From Blastocladiella emersonii ATCC 22665 (Eukaryota; Blastocladiomycota; Blastocladiomycetes; Blastocladiales; Blastocladiaceae), in the NCBI GenBank assembly GCA_025594325.1, contig JANHCV010000007.1:744001-808000 (forward strand): a stretch of DNA of 64,000 nucleotides, in the 5' to 3' direction. Of this stretch, positions 11,073-20,579 are shown one piece after another (within the stretch, counting starts at the first letter, position 1; each line of letters starts with the position of its first letter). Under the pieces are notes generated by a model that was not told where the DNA came from, did no database searches, and saw nothing but the letters and a program-made list of their open reading frames with translations. The position numbers and the translations under genes were made by a program.

Positions 11073-12222
11073 ATGGCCAGCGACAGTCTTTCGGCGCTGC
11101 TGCCTGCAGCTGGCGACGCCCGGAGCTCCCTTCGCCTCCATGTCGCCGCTCTGCCCCGTCGCAAGATGCGAAGTTATCCGTCGCACCTCATTCCAAAAGC
11201 GGAGCGGGGTCAAGGCGTCGTAGCAAAGCTGTCCGACTACCAGCGGCTTCTTCGCTTCAGTCGACGTGTCACAAAGCTGCTCGATCCTAAGCCTCGCAAA
11301 CCCGCATATCCGTCTACCAAGGCACTAATACGGCAGCTACGAAACTTGCTGGCTTTTGTCCAAGAGCCAGTGCCCTTCATTTACGCCGCAACAGCCATCA
11401 TCCCAGCGTCGTCTCGATGGGGACTCTCAGGCTCGTGGGTGTACGCGGCACTTAAGAGCGTTACTGTGGACAGAACAGAAGCTAGAAACGACCCCTGCCA
11501 AGTTGAGCTCGACGGCGAAATCACGATAATGAACATGCGCGCGGCTGATTCGAGTACGTGCCCTCGACGTGTTTCGCTGTTTTGCCAAGCTCGATACACG
11601 CGTCGTATTTCCCATGTATAGAAACGAGTGTTGCAACCTCGTCGGCACACATGGTCGAACAGCCGGTCAGTCTCGCTCCCCTTGCTGCAATGCACGCACG
11701 ACCAAGCAGCACCCCGAGACGGACCAGGAATCTCTATGGAGGCTTTCATCGCACGAAGTCAACCAGCTGAACACATTCTTCGTTGAGTTCGGAATTGTTC
11801 TCACCGGAACTGCGCTCACGCTCCCGAACCGGTCGTCGCTAACAAATCTTGTCAATCGCCTCGAGCTGCTCCTTCCGTTGGTGCCACCACACCCCAAGGC
11901 TGCAGGAGATCCCATTCGACTCGTAAAATGCGCCGCTGAACCTGTTCAAGCTCAACATGGTGACCTTTTGTGTCGTCTCTTTCACAAGCCGAGTCACGGT
12001 CGATGGATTTTTGTCCAAGCAAACCACAGTGCCGCATGGACGAGCCATCAAGAAAAGATGGGCCACGAGTTTGCCAAACAAAGTATTCAAAGGTTTGCCG
12101 TGAAAACACATCAGAAATCGCTGTGGGGCCGGAGTGCCCAAGCGGCGTTTCCTCTCAACTTCCTCACGCGCGTGCGAGCCGCGGCATCAGAAATTGTATT
12201 CGATGACGTGTCCACCACCTGA
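11073..12222 (+). CDS. Family A copy 1, unknown protein (incomplete model)
   Basis: First member of a three-copy tandem family with no domain I recognise. The N-terminal module is open from ATG 11073 (MASDSLSALLPAAG) and contains KLSDYQRLLRFSRRVTKLL, LIRQLRNLLAFVQEPVP and SSRWGLSGSWVY, ending near 11440. The C-terminal module, in another frame from about 11720, contains LTNLVNRLELLLPLVPPHP and WTSHQEKMGHEFAKQ, with a stop at 12222. At least one intron or frameshift lies between 11440 and 11720, and I could not place it. Base composition is visibly AT-richer than the conserved genes nearby. It may be a live lineage-specific gene or an early pseudogene. Confidence 0.4.
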
Positions 12223-12310
12223 AAACAACGAAGATGACTCTATGAATTTTTTTGTAAACGCACACTGGCCGCTCTTGTTCGGGAACCATCAGCTCGAGTG
12301 GGCGAACGAC

Positions 12311-12334
12311 GCGTCGCGTCGCGTCGCGTCGCGT
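12311..12334 (+). repeat. GCGTC pentamer tandem repeat
   Basis: Four perfect GCGTC units followed by a degenerate fifth, then TTTCAGGTCACGCCAC. The flanking words resemble the TTTCAGCC/TCAC/ACGCGT element found between family B genes, so this may be a diverged relative of that element between family A copies 1 and 2. Confidence 0.5.
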
Positions 12335-12389
12335 TTCAGGTCACGCCACATGATCAGATCGCGATCACCATCGCCTAAACGGGAACCGC

Positions 12390-12590
12390 GAACCTCGCAC
12401 CTGCCCTCGCATCAACCCTCGCATTAATCCAGGCGCCAGGTCTGACGCGACGATCTGTGCGAGGTCTAACGCAAGACCCCCGCCTGTCCCGACCTACGAC
12501 ATTTTGACTTTGGCGCCAGCACTCGCATCGCAACCCTCGCATCACACCTGGCTTCAGGCCTGGCTTCAGGCATCTCAAAATGGGAGGCTT
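12390..12590. repeat. Short interspersed direct repeats between family A copies
   Basis: CTCGCATC-type words recur (around 12400, 12415, 12522 and 12538), and an 11-bp CTGGCTTCAGG occurs twice in tandem near 12548-12570. No coding frame is evident. It looks like decayed intergenic repeat between copies 1 and 2. Confidence 0.4.
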
Positions 12591-12661
12591 TTCGGTGATG
12601 ATAGGAGATATTGTGCGGGACGCGACGGGGGCATGGGATGCGCGCACGTGTGAACGACGAA

Positions 12662-12669
12662 TGACGTCG
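12662..12669. promoter_or_regulatory. CRE-like site upstream of family A copy 2
   Basis: TGACGTCG, seven of eight matches to the palindrome upstream of copy 1, and followed as there by an AAATGTACTCGT block and a GGCTTGCT word. This shows that the promoter region was duplicated together with the gene. Confidence 0.3.
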
Positions 12670-13045
12670 TGACCTCATTCACACCATAACGCCCGTCCGC
12701 ACCCCCAGGGCTCCGATGCTCATTTTCTTGCCAAATGTACTCGTTTCTTTGATGCGGCTTGCTTAGATCAATGCGCGCTAGTGCTTTTGGCGTGCTGCGA
12801 GCGCACTAGGGCTGCCCTCGCCCGCACCTTACTGCTCTCAACCCCGTTCGTCATTGGCAACGTCCTGATCGCATACAAGCGACATCAAGAACTCAACCAG
12901 CTACCGCAGGAACGAGGTTTAGGCCCGGTCGACCCGCAGCGCTCAGCCCACGGACCGCGAGCATCGCTCAGCAATCATGTTGCCCTAAGCTGGCGCCGCC
13001 CAGACTTCAGCCAAGCGTCATGCGGCTGCACTTCCCCGCCGTGCG

Positions 13046-13372
13046 ATGCGCAGCAGTCCCTCGCATCTCCTCGTACCTCGGACGCAATGGTCGCCAGATG
13101 TAGTTGGAAAACAGTCCGACTACATCAGGCTGCTCAGGTCCACTCGCCAGCTCACCAAGATTCTCACGGGCGAGCCGTACGCTACCGCGAAACCAAACGG
13201 CCCAGAGATTGCCATACAACTTCGGAAGCTCCTCGCGCTCCTGCAAGAACCGGTACCTCTGGATCCCAGCGCACCGCCGCCAAGGATCCCCGCCGCATCT
13301 CGTTGGGGCTTCTCGGGCACGTGGGTCTTCGTTCCGCTGACGGCCAAAGACACCTCGAGCAACGACTGCTAG
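13046..13372 (+). pseudogene. Family A copy 2, truncated (N-terminal module only)
   Basis: Open from an ATG at 13046 (MRSSPSHLLVPRTQWSPDVV) through KQSDYIRLLRSTRQLTKIL, IQLRKLLALLQEPVP and ASRWGFSGTWVFVPL to a stop at 13372. Upstream the same frame continues the family pattern but is broken by a TAA near 12986, where copy 1 has an Ala codon. No counterpart of the C-terminal module is found before copy 3 begins. Loss of half the gene plus the upstream stop argues for a pseudogene, though a short protein cannot be excluded. Confidence 0.4.
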
Positions 13373-13699
13373 CGAGGGCACAAGATCGCACGCACGCATG
13401 AGCAGAAGCGAGTCCGGCCCGATGTATTTTCTCATGAGCACCAACAGTATAAACAAGAACTTGCGCTTGAAGACAGGTCAAGACGTTGCGGCACTTGATC
13501 ACTCGTGCTCGGTATTGACGTGGCCAGTCTCAACGTCGAGCGAGCTCGTCGGCGAGATGTTCTCGGCGTCGGCGTGCGCGTCCTGGGACTCGGCAGCATT
13601 CGTAGCGGCGGCCGGAATGCTCGCGTCGCGCTGGCGCTGGTTGGTGTTGTCTATGATGACCAGCGGGGTGGGAATGACCTAGAGAATAGCAACCCTCCT

Positions 13700-14728
13700 A
13701 TGGCGCTCCGGCTTCTCGCGGGTGCCGTCCCTCGCCGCTCGATTCGAGGGAAACCTTCACACTTTGACCCATTCGTCGCCATGGGCATCGATGTGGCGGC
13801 AAAGCAGTCTGACCACCGGCGGCTCATCAAGTTCACTCGACGGCTTACATCGGCCCTTGCGGGGGCCTCCGTTCCATCTTCACCGTCATCCAGTACTCCA
13901 ACCGCGACGGAGATCCTCGGCCAGCTGTATAAGCTCCTCCCACTTGTGAGCGAGCTGGTTCCTCAAAGCCACGCCAACAGCAAGGTCCGAGCTGCATCAC
14001 GCTGGGGTCTTTCTGGATCATGGGTTTACGTACCGTTCGTTCCGCATCCCTCAGCAAGTCTCTCGATCCAGCTTAGCCAAGATTCTGAACAAGCCTCACG
14101 AGGAACAGCCAGTCATGCATCGAAGGACCATTCTGGAGCGGCTGTTGGACCAGGTACGAGCGTCTTTGTTGAAAGCACAGATATCCGAGACACAACTGAC
14201 CGTTTACCGCCTTCAACTCGACGGTTCTACTTGTTTCACTGCTGTGTCTTGTCGAAACCTGTTTTCCTCGCGATGATTTGACGGCTTTACTCGACCCGTG
14301 TAGACAGAAAACCTCCGAGCGATTCAAATCGTGTTCAAGAACTGGGCAAACTCAAGTTCCCGGTCCTGCGCCCAGTATCGAGGGACCCTGACGGCGTCTG
14401 GATCCTCTCGAACTACGAACCCCAGGAACTGCACATGTTCACCCTTGCTCTATCTGAGGCAGTAACTGGAACCGGTTTGCTGCTTCCGGACTCGACAAGC
14501 GTGACCAACCTTCTCAACCACCTCGAACTCATGCTGCCACTTGTCGAGTCGGCAGGTACCACGACGCAGCCCGTTTCAGCGTCCAATGCCGAGTCGCTGC
14601 GCCCATCACGATACTCGATTTCCAGACCACAACACGGGCAATGGGTCTTTGCGGCATCTGATCCCGAACATTGGACGTCACATCAAGCCAAGCTCGGCAT
14701 CGAGTTCGCCAAGCAGCATGCTAGTTGA
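13700..14728 (+). CDS. Family A copy 3, unknown protein (incomplete model)
   Basis: The most complete copy of this unrecognised family. From ATG 13700 (MALRLLAGAVPRRSIRGKPS) the frame has AKQSDHRRLIKFTRRLTSAL, LGQLYKLLPLVSELVP and ASRWGLSGSWVYVPF. A second frame then gives SLAKILNKPHEEQPV and RRTILERLLDQ, with a good donor at 14154. A third frame from about 14306 gives LGKLKFPVLRPVSRDP, VTNLLNHLELMLPLVES and WTSHQAKLGIEFAKQ, with a stop at 14728. Joining frames 1 and 2 needs either a 25-nt intron or a frameshift, and the phase at the 14302 acceptor does not fit cleanly. The model is therefore provisional. Confidence 0.42.
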
Positions 14729-15006
14729 CGCGTGTCTCCATCGCCGTTTGAAGTGTCCCATAGATTTCAGTATAATGTCACTTGTCGATTGATTCACTTC
14801 CAATGTCCTCGCGTCGAAAAACTGCCGGTGTCTCGCACGTCCGCGCGCGTGTCTCGTGTTTCAAGCCGAGCCGTGATCGCGTGAGACTCGACGCGTCGCG
14901 TTGCGCCACACCAGCACCCTGAATTTGAGGAATTTGAGGACCCCCAACCCCCGTCCACCCCCTTGACCCTCTCGGGCCACAGCAAACGACTTGATGCAAC
15001 GGCTCT

Positions 15007-18000
15007 ATGAATGTAGCTCGAGCCTGCGTTACCATTGTCTGCGTGGCCCTCCTGTTCCTCGCCTGCGGCGGGGGTGCGGCTGTCGCTGCGACGACGGCGC
15101 CCGTGCGAGTCGTCCTGCCGGTGAATGCGCGCTCCGAGTCGGCGTTCGTCGATGCGCTCGCGGGCGTGCTCGACGAGTTCAAGAACGAGACGGGGATCAG
15201 CGTCGAGATCCTCATGGACCCGAAGAAGACGCCGTACATCACCGACGATCTCGCGGGCGCGTTCGGCGTGCTCAACGAGCAGCGGAGCTCCGTGTGGGAC
15301 GTGTAAGTGCGGTCTGCTTATCTCTCTTTGGATGGTCCTACTCACTCGTGCTCTTCACTAGTCTCTCGCTCGACGGTGCGCAAACCTGCGAACGACTGCT
15401 CCCAACACGTACTGACGCGTGCCTCGTACATACGCCAAAGTGATCTGGATCGGCGACCTTGCCGAGAACCTGCTCGCGCCACTCGAGGGCCTGATCAACG
15501 CGTCGTCGATCCGCGCGCATAAGGTTGACATCACGCGCGTGGCGACCATCAACGACCACGTCTACGGTCTGCCGCAGCTCTCGGACCACGGGTTCCTGTA
15601 CTATCGGCGCGACCTGCTGCGTAAGTACGGGTTCACTGATCCGCCCAAGACGGTACGCTACACAGAACACGCCTTTCTTCCGCTCGAGCTGACCCCCTTC
15701 TCGCTGCGTAGTGGACCGAGATGGGCGTGATGCTGAGCAAGATCCTCCCCGCGGAGCGCGCGGTGCAGCCGCAGCTGCAGGGCTTTATGACGAGCATGTA
15801 CTCGTTCGAGGGCCTGACGTGCAACGTGGTCGAGTGGCTGCACGGCGCCAACATCTCGTTCCTCGGTCCCGGCGCCAACCCCGGCTCGGTCCATCTATCA
15901 ACCGTCGCCGAAGACCGCGCCGCAGCCATCGCCGAACTATCGCGTCTACGGTCGTGGATCGAACGCGGGTGGATCTCGCCCGCGTCCGTGATCTCGACCG
16001 AGGTCGGCGTGTTCGCGGCGTGGGACCAGGGCAACCTCGTCTTCATGCGCAACTGGGTCGGGCCCAACACGCGCGGAATTTCGGACGACGGGCCCGCGGG
16101 CGTCGCACCGATCCCGGGCGACGCGCGGACCGCGGTGTCGACGCTCGGCGGGTGGTTCCTCGGCGTCTCGCGGCACTCGCGCCAGGTCGGGAACGCGGCA
16201 AAGGTCGTCGAGCTGCTCACGTCCGAGCGGATCCAGCGGCTGAGGAGAGAGAAGTCGGGCGTGTTTACGACTATCACGGCGCTCATGAACGGTACGCTCT
16301 CTGGGTCACGAACGTGGACGTGCCACTGACTTGGTCACCGCCCAACGACAGACATGTCCGCGTGCCGCGTGCCGTCAGCCTGCCGCGCGCTGCCGTCGCT
16401 CAGCATCATCCCGCGCCCGTCAGCATTCACGGGGAACCGGTACATGTCCGTGTCAAAAGCAATCCACTTGACGTGGAACGCGGCGCTCGCGGGGTACACG
16501 ACGCCGGCCGACTCAATCGACACGATGAACAAGGCCATCGCGTCACAACTCGGCATCGACCTGCTGGGTATCCCGCGCAACCTTCCCTGGACCCACCCGG
16601 GCGCGTGGGTGATCGTGGGCGCGGCCATCGCATGCAACCTCGTCGGCGCGTACGCGTCCGTGCGGCTGTACCGGTCGCGCGACAGCACGCCGGTACGTCG
16701 CGCGACGGCGGTGCTGCTGGCCGCGATCATTGCGAGCCTGTGCGCGATCAGCGCGGTGCCCGTGACATACGTGGGGGTGCCGACGGCACCGCAGTGCGCG
16801 GTGCGGACCGCGCTCCTGCCGTTCGGGTTCGCGGTCATGGCGAGCTGCGTGACGGCCCAGAAATACCGCGTGTACCTGATCGTGTCGTCGCCGCTGCGCC
16901 AAGTCGCGCGCGAGGTGCTCGCGCGGCTACGGCGGTTTGTGGTCGGGCTGGTGGGTGTCAACGCGGCGCTCGTCGTGGTGTGGCAGGTGTGCGCGCCGCC
17001 GAGGCCCGTCGACGTGCCGTTTCCTGAGGCCGGGTGGCGGTATACGGGCTGTGGGAGCAGGGACGCGACGCTCGACTACGCCATGATCGGGATCCAGGCC
17101 GTGTACTGCGCCGGGGTCACGGGCATCTACGTGTTCTGCGAGCGCAAGACGCGCGCCGCGCTGCCCGAGGACGCGGCGGGCACGCGGTACCATCTCGTGT
17201 ACCTGATCGGGCTGCTCATTATGCTCTGCGTACGGTCATTTTGATGGTGGCGAGAGAGACTTATGCTGACCCGTCGTGCAAGTGTAGGTCACCCTCACGC
17301 TGATCCCGCTGCTGGGGCCAGTGGTCCACGCGTCGCTCATCTCGACGGGCGTGACGATCGCCGCGCTGGCCATCTTCCGCCTCTTCCTGTTCCCGCTGCT
17401 GCAGGGCAAGCGCGAGGCCGAGGGCGAGTCGTGGGTGGGCGGCGCGACGACCATGGGCGTCGGTTCAGACACGACGGCGACGACCACGACCATGGGTACC
17501 GCGGGCGACGGCCTCACGCACCACCACTCGGCGGCCCAACTCATGCCCGGCAGCTCCCGGACCGACCTCGCCGCGACGGGCGGAATCGCGACATGGCCAG
17601 CCCGCTTCCGGTTCACAGGCAGCAAGTGGAGCATGTTCGAGGACTGGCACGCGGGCGAGGTGGTCCTGCTCAAGGCGCAGGGTCTGCTGGTGCTGGTGGC
17701 GCCGAAACGGCGCATGGTGCTGGGGCTCGGCGCGCTGGTGCAGCTGACGACGGTGACCGAGCAGCAGAAGCGGCTCATGAGCGTCACGTTCGCGTCTGGC
17801 GGCGCGCTGCAGCTCGTGCCCGTCACGGCGGCGCACTTTGACCAGCTCGCGGCGGTTCTGACGCCTCGGAGCGAGCGGCGGTCGACGCGTGACGGGACGC
17901 TGGGCAGGCGGCGGACTGCGTCGGTCGAGGCACCACCGCCGCCGCCTGCGCCGCAGGAGGTCCCGACGCCGATCGAGGACACGCGCGGGTTCTCGGTCGT

Positions 18001-18010
18001 CTCGTCCTAG
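15007..18010 (+). CDS. Class-C-like 7TM receptor with bacterial-type solute-binding ectodomain
   Basis: Predicted plasma-membrane receptor of 900 aa. Six exons: 15007-15302, 15362-15375 (a 14-nt microexon), 15441-15652, 15712-16291, 16352-17229, 17288-18010; introns are 58-65 nt. Signal peptide residues 1-27. Residues about 30-440 resemble a family 1 extracellular solute-binding (type II periplasmic) domain: SLDVIWIGDLAENLL, INDHVYGLPQLSDHG, LLRKYGFTDPPKTWTEM. Seven hydrophobic segments span about 451-697, with Cys at the start of TM3 (CAVRTALLPF) and in loop 2 (YTGCGSRD) that could form the class C disulfide. A 200-residue Ser/Thr/Pro-rich cytoplasmic tail follows. Spliced length is an exact codon multiple. 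The ligand is unknown. Receptors of this layout are known from zoosporic fungi, as I recall. Confidence 0.85.
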
Positions 18011-18046
18011 TGGTGCTAGTTGCTGTACTGTATGTATATATTCCCA

Positions 18047-18640
18047 TCACGCCAACGCCTCGCCCGACTCGCCGCGCGCGTGCATGTTTGGCGGCACGCT
18101 GCCGACCTCGGTGACGAGCGGGATGAGCGCAATGATAATAACGAGGACCGACACGCCCAGCAGTCCCGCCATGAACGGGTTCCCCGGCACGGGCGCCTTG
18201 GCGAGGAACGCGGCCGCGCACCCGGCGAGGACCACGAGGACGCCGAGGTACGACTTGTTGGCGGCGCGGCCCTCGACCTTGCCGCTGGCGCTGAGCCACG
18301 ACACGTCCATGAACCGGCAGCTCGCGGGGGACCGGCCCGCCGCGCCGAGGACGCCGGCGAGCGCGAGCAGCGCGTGGGTGAAGCAGAAGGCGATGAACAG
18401 GCCGCGGTACACGGCCGACGACTCGGGCGGTGATGCGCCGGGTGCGACGCCCTTGGGACCCGCGAGGAAGGCCGGCCACTTGGCTGCCGCGTACGCGCCC
18501 AGCGCGATGTACGCGAGCGACTCGAGCAGGAAGGCGTAGAGCGACAGCACGCGCCACGGGCCGTGCAGCTTGCGCGGAGACCCCGCCGCGGTGTCGTCGG
18601 CGTCCGCGGGCCGGCTCAGCGTGAAAAAGTCGTTGGCCAT
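18047..18640 (-). CDS. Small polytopic membrane protein, unknown
   Basis: Single-exon 197-aa protein starting MANDFFTLSRPADADD. About four hydrophobic segments: VLSLYAFLLESLAYIALGAY, GLFIAFCFTHALLALAGVLG, YLGVLVVLAGCAAAFLA, and LLGVSVLVIIIALIPLV near the C terminus. The N terminus is polar and the C terminus short and charged. No family recognised. It is convergent with the receptor gene, with only 36 bp between the stops, so the two may share a 3' processing region. Its upstream region faces the tRNA isopentenyltransferase gene. Confidence 0.75.
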   Translation of the reverse strand: MANDFFTLSRPADADDTAAGSPRKLHGPWRVLSLYAFLLESLAYIALGAYAAAKWPAFLAGPKGVAPGASPPESSAVYRGLFIAFCFTHALLALAGVLGAAGRSPASCRFMDVSWLSASGKVEGRAANKSYLGVLVVLAGCAAAFLAKAPVPGNPFMAGLLGVSVLVIIIALIPLVTEVGSVPPNMHARGESGEALA

Positions 18641-19011
18641 GGTGGTCGGGTGGTGGGTTGCGGCAAGTGTGCAACAGTTACATGGGGATCCCGCGCGCGG
18701 GAGAGGTGTAGCAAGTGTACGGTCGATGGAGAGAGAGGGAGAGCGCGGGCCTCATTCCCTCCTTGGGCCGCCGCCACCCGGCCGCGAGCCGGCGTGACGC
18801 GGCGGTTTCTTGCGGCAGCTGCGGCCACGGGCACCGAACGGCGGCTTTGGTCGCAATCGAGAAGGTGGTTATTTGTGCAGCGGGGGGTGGGGGGTGGTCG
18901 GCGGGCAGGTTGGTTGACCGCTGTCCGCCGCGGCTGCCGACCATCGACTCGTCGACCCTGCCGCGAAGCCACACTGCTTCTCCAACGGCACCCCATGTAT
19001 CGCTCGCGCCC
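18641..19011. other. Divergent intergenic region
   Basis: 371 bp between the divergent membrane-protein and isopentenyltransferase genes, expected to hold both promoters. I see no RNA gene or convincing repeat. Confidence 0.4.
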
Positions 19012-20568
19012 ATGCTAGCGCGCACCGCGACCTGGTGCAACCGATCGCTCCCCCTCCTCCGCCGCTTCGCCATGTCCACACCAACACCCGCACCCGCGCC
19101 CCGCCGTCCGCCCGTCATCTGCGTGGTCGGCACGACGGGCGCGGGCAAGAGCGACGCGGCGCTGCTCCTGGCCGAGCGGCTCGGCGGCGAGGTCATCAAC
19201 TCGGACGCCCTGCAGGTGTACTCTGCGCTCGACGTGGTCACCAACAAGGTGCCCGCCGCCGACCGCGCCCGCGTCCCGCACCACCTGCTGGACCTGCGCG
19301 AAGTTGATTCCGCCGACCCTGCGGACCGCGCGCCGTACTCGGTCCGCGACTTTGCGCGCGACGCGGCGAGGATCATCGACGACCTGCACGCGCGCGGGAA
19401 GCCTGCGGTGGTTGTTGGCGGGACGCATTATTACCTCCAGTACCTCCTGTACGGCGACGAGCGCGGCAGCGGATCCGGTGAGGCGGGCTCCGACGACGGC
19501 AACGGCGCCGCAGCGATCCCGGCCGACATCGCCGCGTCAATCGCCGCCAACGACGCACCCGCGATGCACGCGCACCTCGCGCGCCTCGCTCCTGCGGCCG
19601 GCGCCAAGTGGCACCCGAACGACGTGCGCCGCGTGCGCCGTGCGCTCGAGCGGCACTTCGCTTCAGGCCCCACTCCCACTACGAGCGACCCCGTGGCGCC
19701 GCTGCGGTACCCGACGCTCGCGGTCTGGGTGCACTCGGACTCGGAGACGCTCGATGCGCGGCTCGACGCGCGCGTCGACGGCATGGTGCGCCGCGGCCTG
19801 TTCGCCGAGGTCCGCCACCTGCGCGCCGTTGCGCACCGGCTCGCGCTGTCGGCCGAGGACACCGCGCGCGGCGTGTATGTCGCGATCGGGGTCAAGGAGC
19901 TCGCCGCGTACATGGACGCCGTCGACGCGGCGGCCAAAGAGGCTGGCGTCGATCCCGCGTCGGTCCCGGCAACCGCAGAACCGATGGATGCCGTCGACGC
20001 GGCGATCCGCGCGACCGTCGACCCCGCGCAAGACCCGGCGTGGCCCGCGCGGCTCGCGGACCTCGACCGCCTGCGCGACGAGGGCCTGCACGCCGTGAAA
20101 CTCGCGACGCGCCAGTACGCGCGGCGCCAGGTGACGTGGATCCGGAGGCGGCTCGGTCCGCGGTTGCGGCTCGCCGGGGACCCGCCGGGCGGGATGTACG
20201 TCCTCGACACGACCGACGCGACCGGTGAGGCGTGGCTCGCCGAACACGTCGTCGACCCCGTGTACGAGCGGCTCGCGGCGCCGTTCATTCGCGGGAACCT
20301 CGAGACGTGGCCCGACCCGCGCGACTTCCACCCGCGCGCGGCCGAGCTGCTGCGGCTCGACGCGGACCCGGCCGCGGTCCTCGCGGGGAACCACGACTTT
20401 GAGACGTCGACGTGCGCCGTGTGCCAGCGCGTGCTGCGCGGCGCCGCCGAGGTCGAAGCGCATAACCGGTCGCGCGCGCACCGCAACGCCGTCAAGAAGC
20501 AGCGCAAGCTCGCGGCAATGAACGCGCATCTCGACGGCGAGCCAGAGGCGAAGCGGGTCAAGGAGTGA
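19012..20568 (+). CDS. MOD5: tRNA dimethylallyltransferase (Mod5/TRIT1/MiaA)
   Basis: Transfers a dimethylallyl group to N6 of A37 in tRNAs reading UNN codons. Intronless, 518 aa from ATG 19012. P-loop VVGTTGAGKSDAA near residue 38, INSDALQVYSALDVVTNKV (substrate tRNA/DMAPP site) and VVVGGTHYYLQYLLYGDE are characteristic. The C terminus has a matrin-type C2H2 finger (CAVC with HNRSRAH) found in eukaryotic members. Residues 1-20 are basic and amphipathic (MLARTATWCNRSLPLLRRFA), suggesting mitochondrial targeting. A second in-frame ATG at 19072 (MSTPTPAPAP) would give a cytosolic/nuclear form, as in yeast MOD5. Two Ala-rich insertions lengthen it relative to bacterial MiaA. Confidence 0.92.
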   Translation: MLARTATWCNRSLPLLRRFAMSTPTPAPAPRRPPVICVVGTTGAGKSDAALLLAERLGGEVINSDALQVYSALDVVTNKVPAADRARVPHHLLDLREVDSADPADRAPYSVRDFARDAARIIDDLHARGKPAVVVGGTHYYLQYLLYGDERGSGSGEAGSDDGNGAAAIPADIAASIAANDAPAMHAHLARLAPAAGAKWHPNDVRRVRRALERHFASGPTPTTSDPVAPLRYPTLAVWVHSDSETLDARLDARVDGMVRRGLFAEVRHLRAVAHRLALSAEDTARGVYVAIGVKELAAYMDAVDAAAKEAGVDPASVPATAEPMDAVDAAIRATVDPAQDPAWPARLADLDRLRDEGLHAVKLATRQYARRQVTWIRRRLGPRLRLAGDPPGGMYVLDTTDATGEAWLAEHVVDPVYERLAAPFIRGNLETWPDPRDFHPRAAELLRLDADPAAVLAGNHDFETSTCAVCQRVLRGAAEVEAHNRSRAHRNAVKKQRKLAAMNAHLDGEPEAKRVKE

Positions 20569-20579
20569 GTGTACAACCA

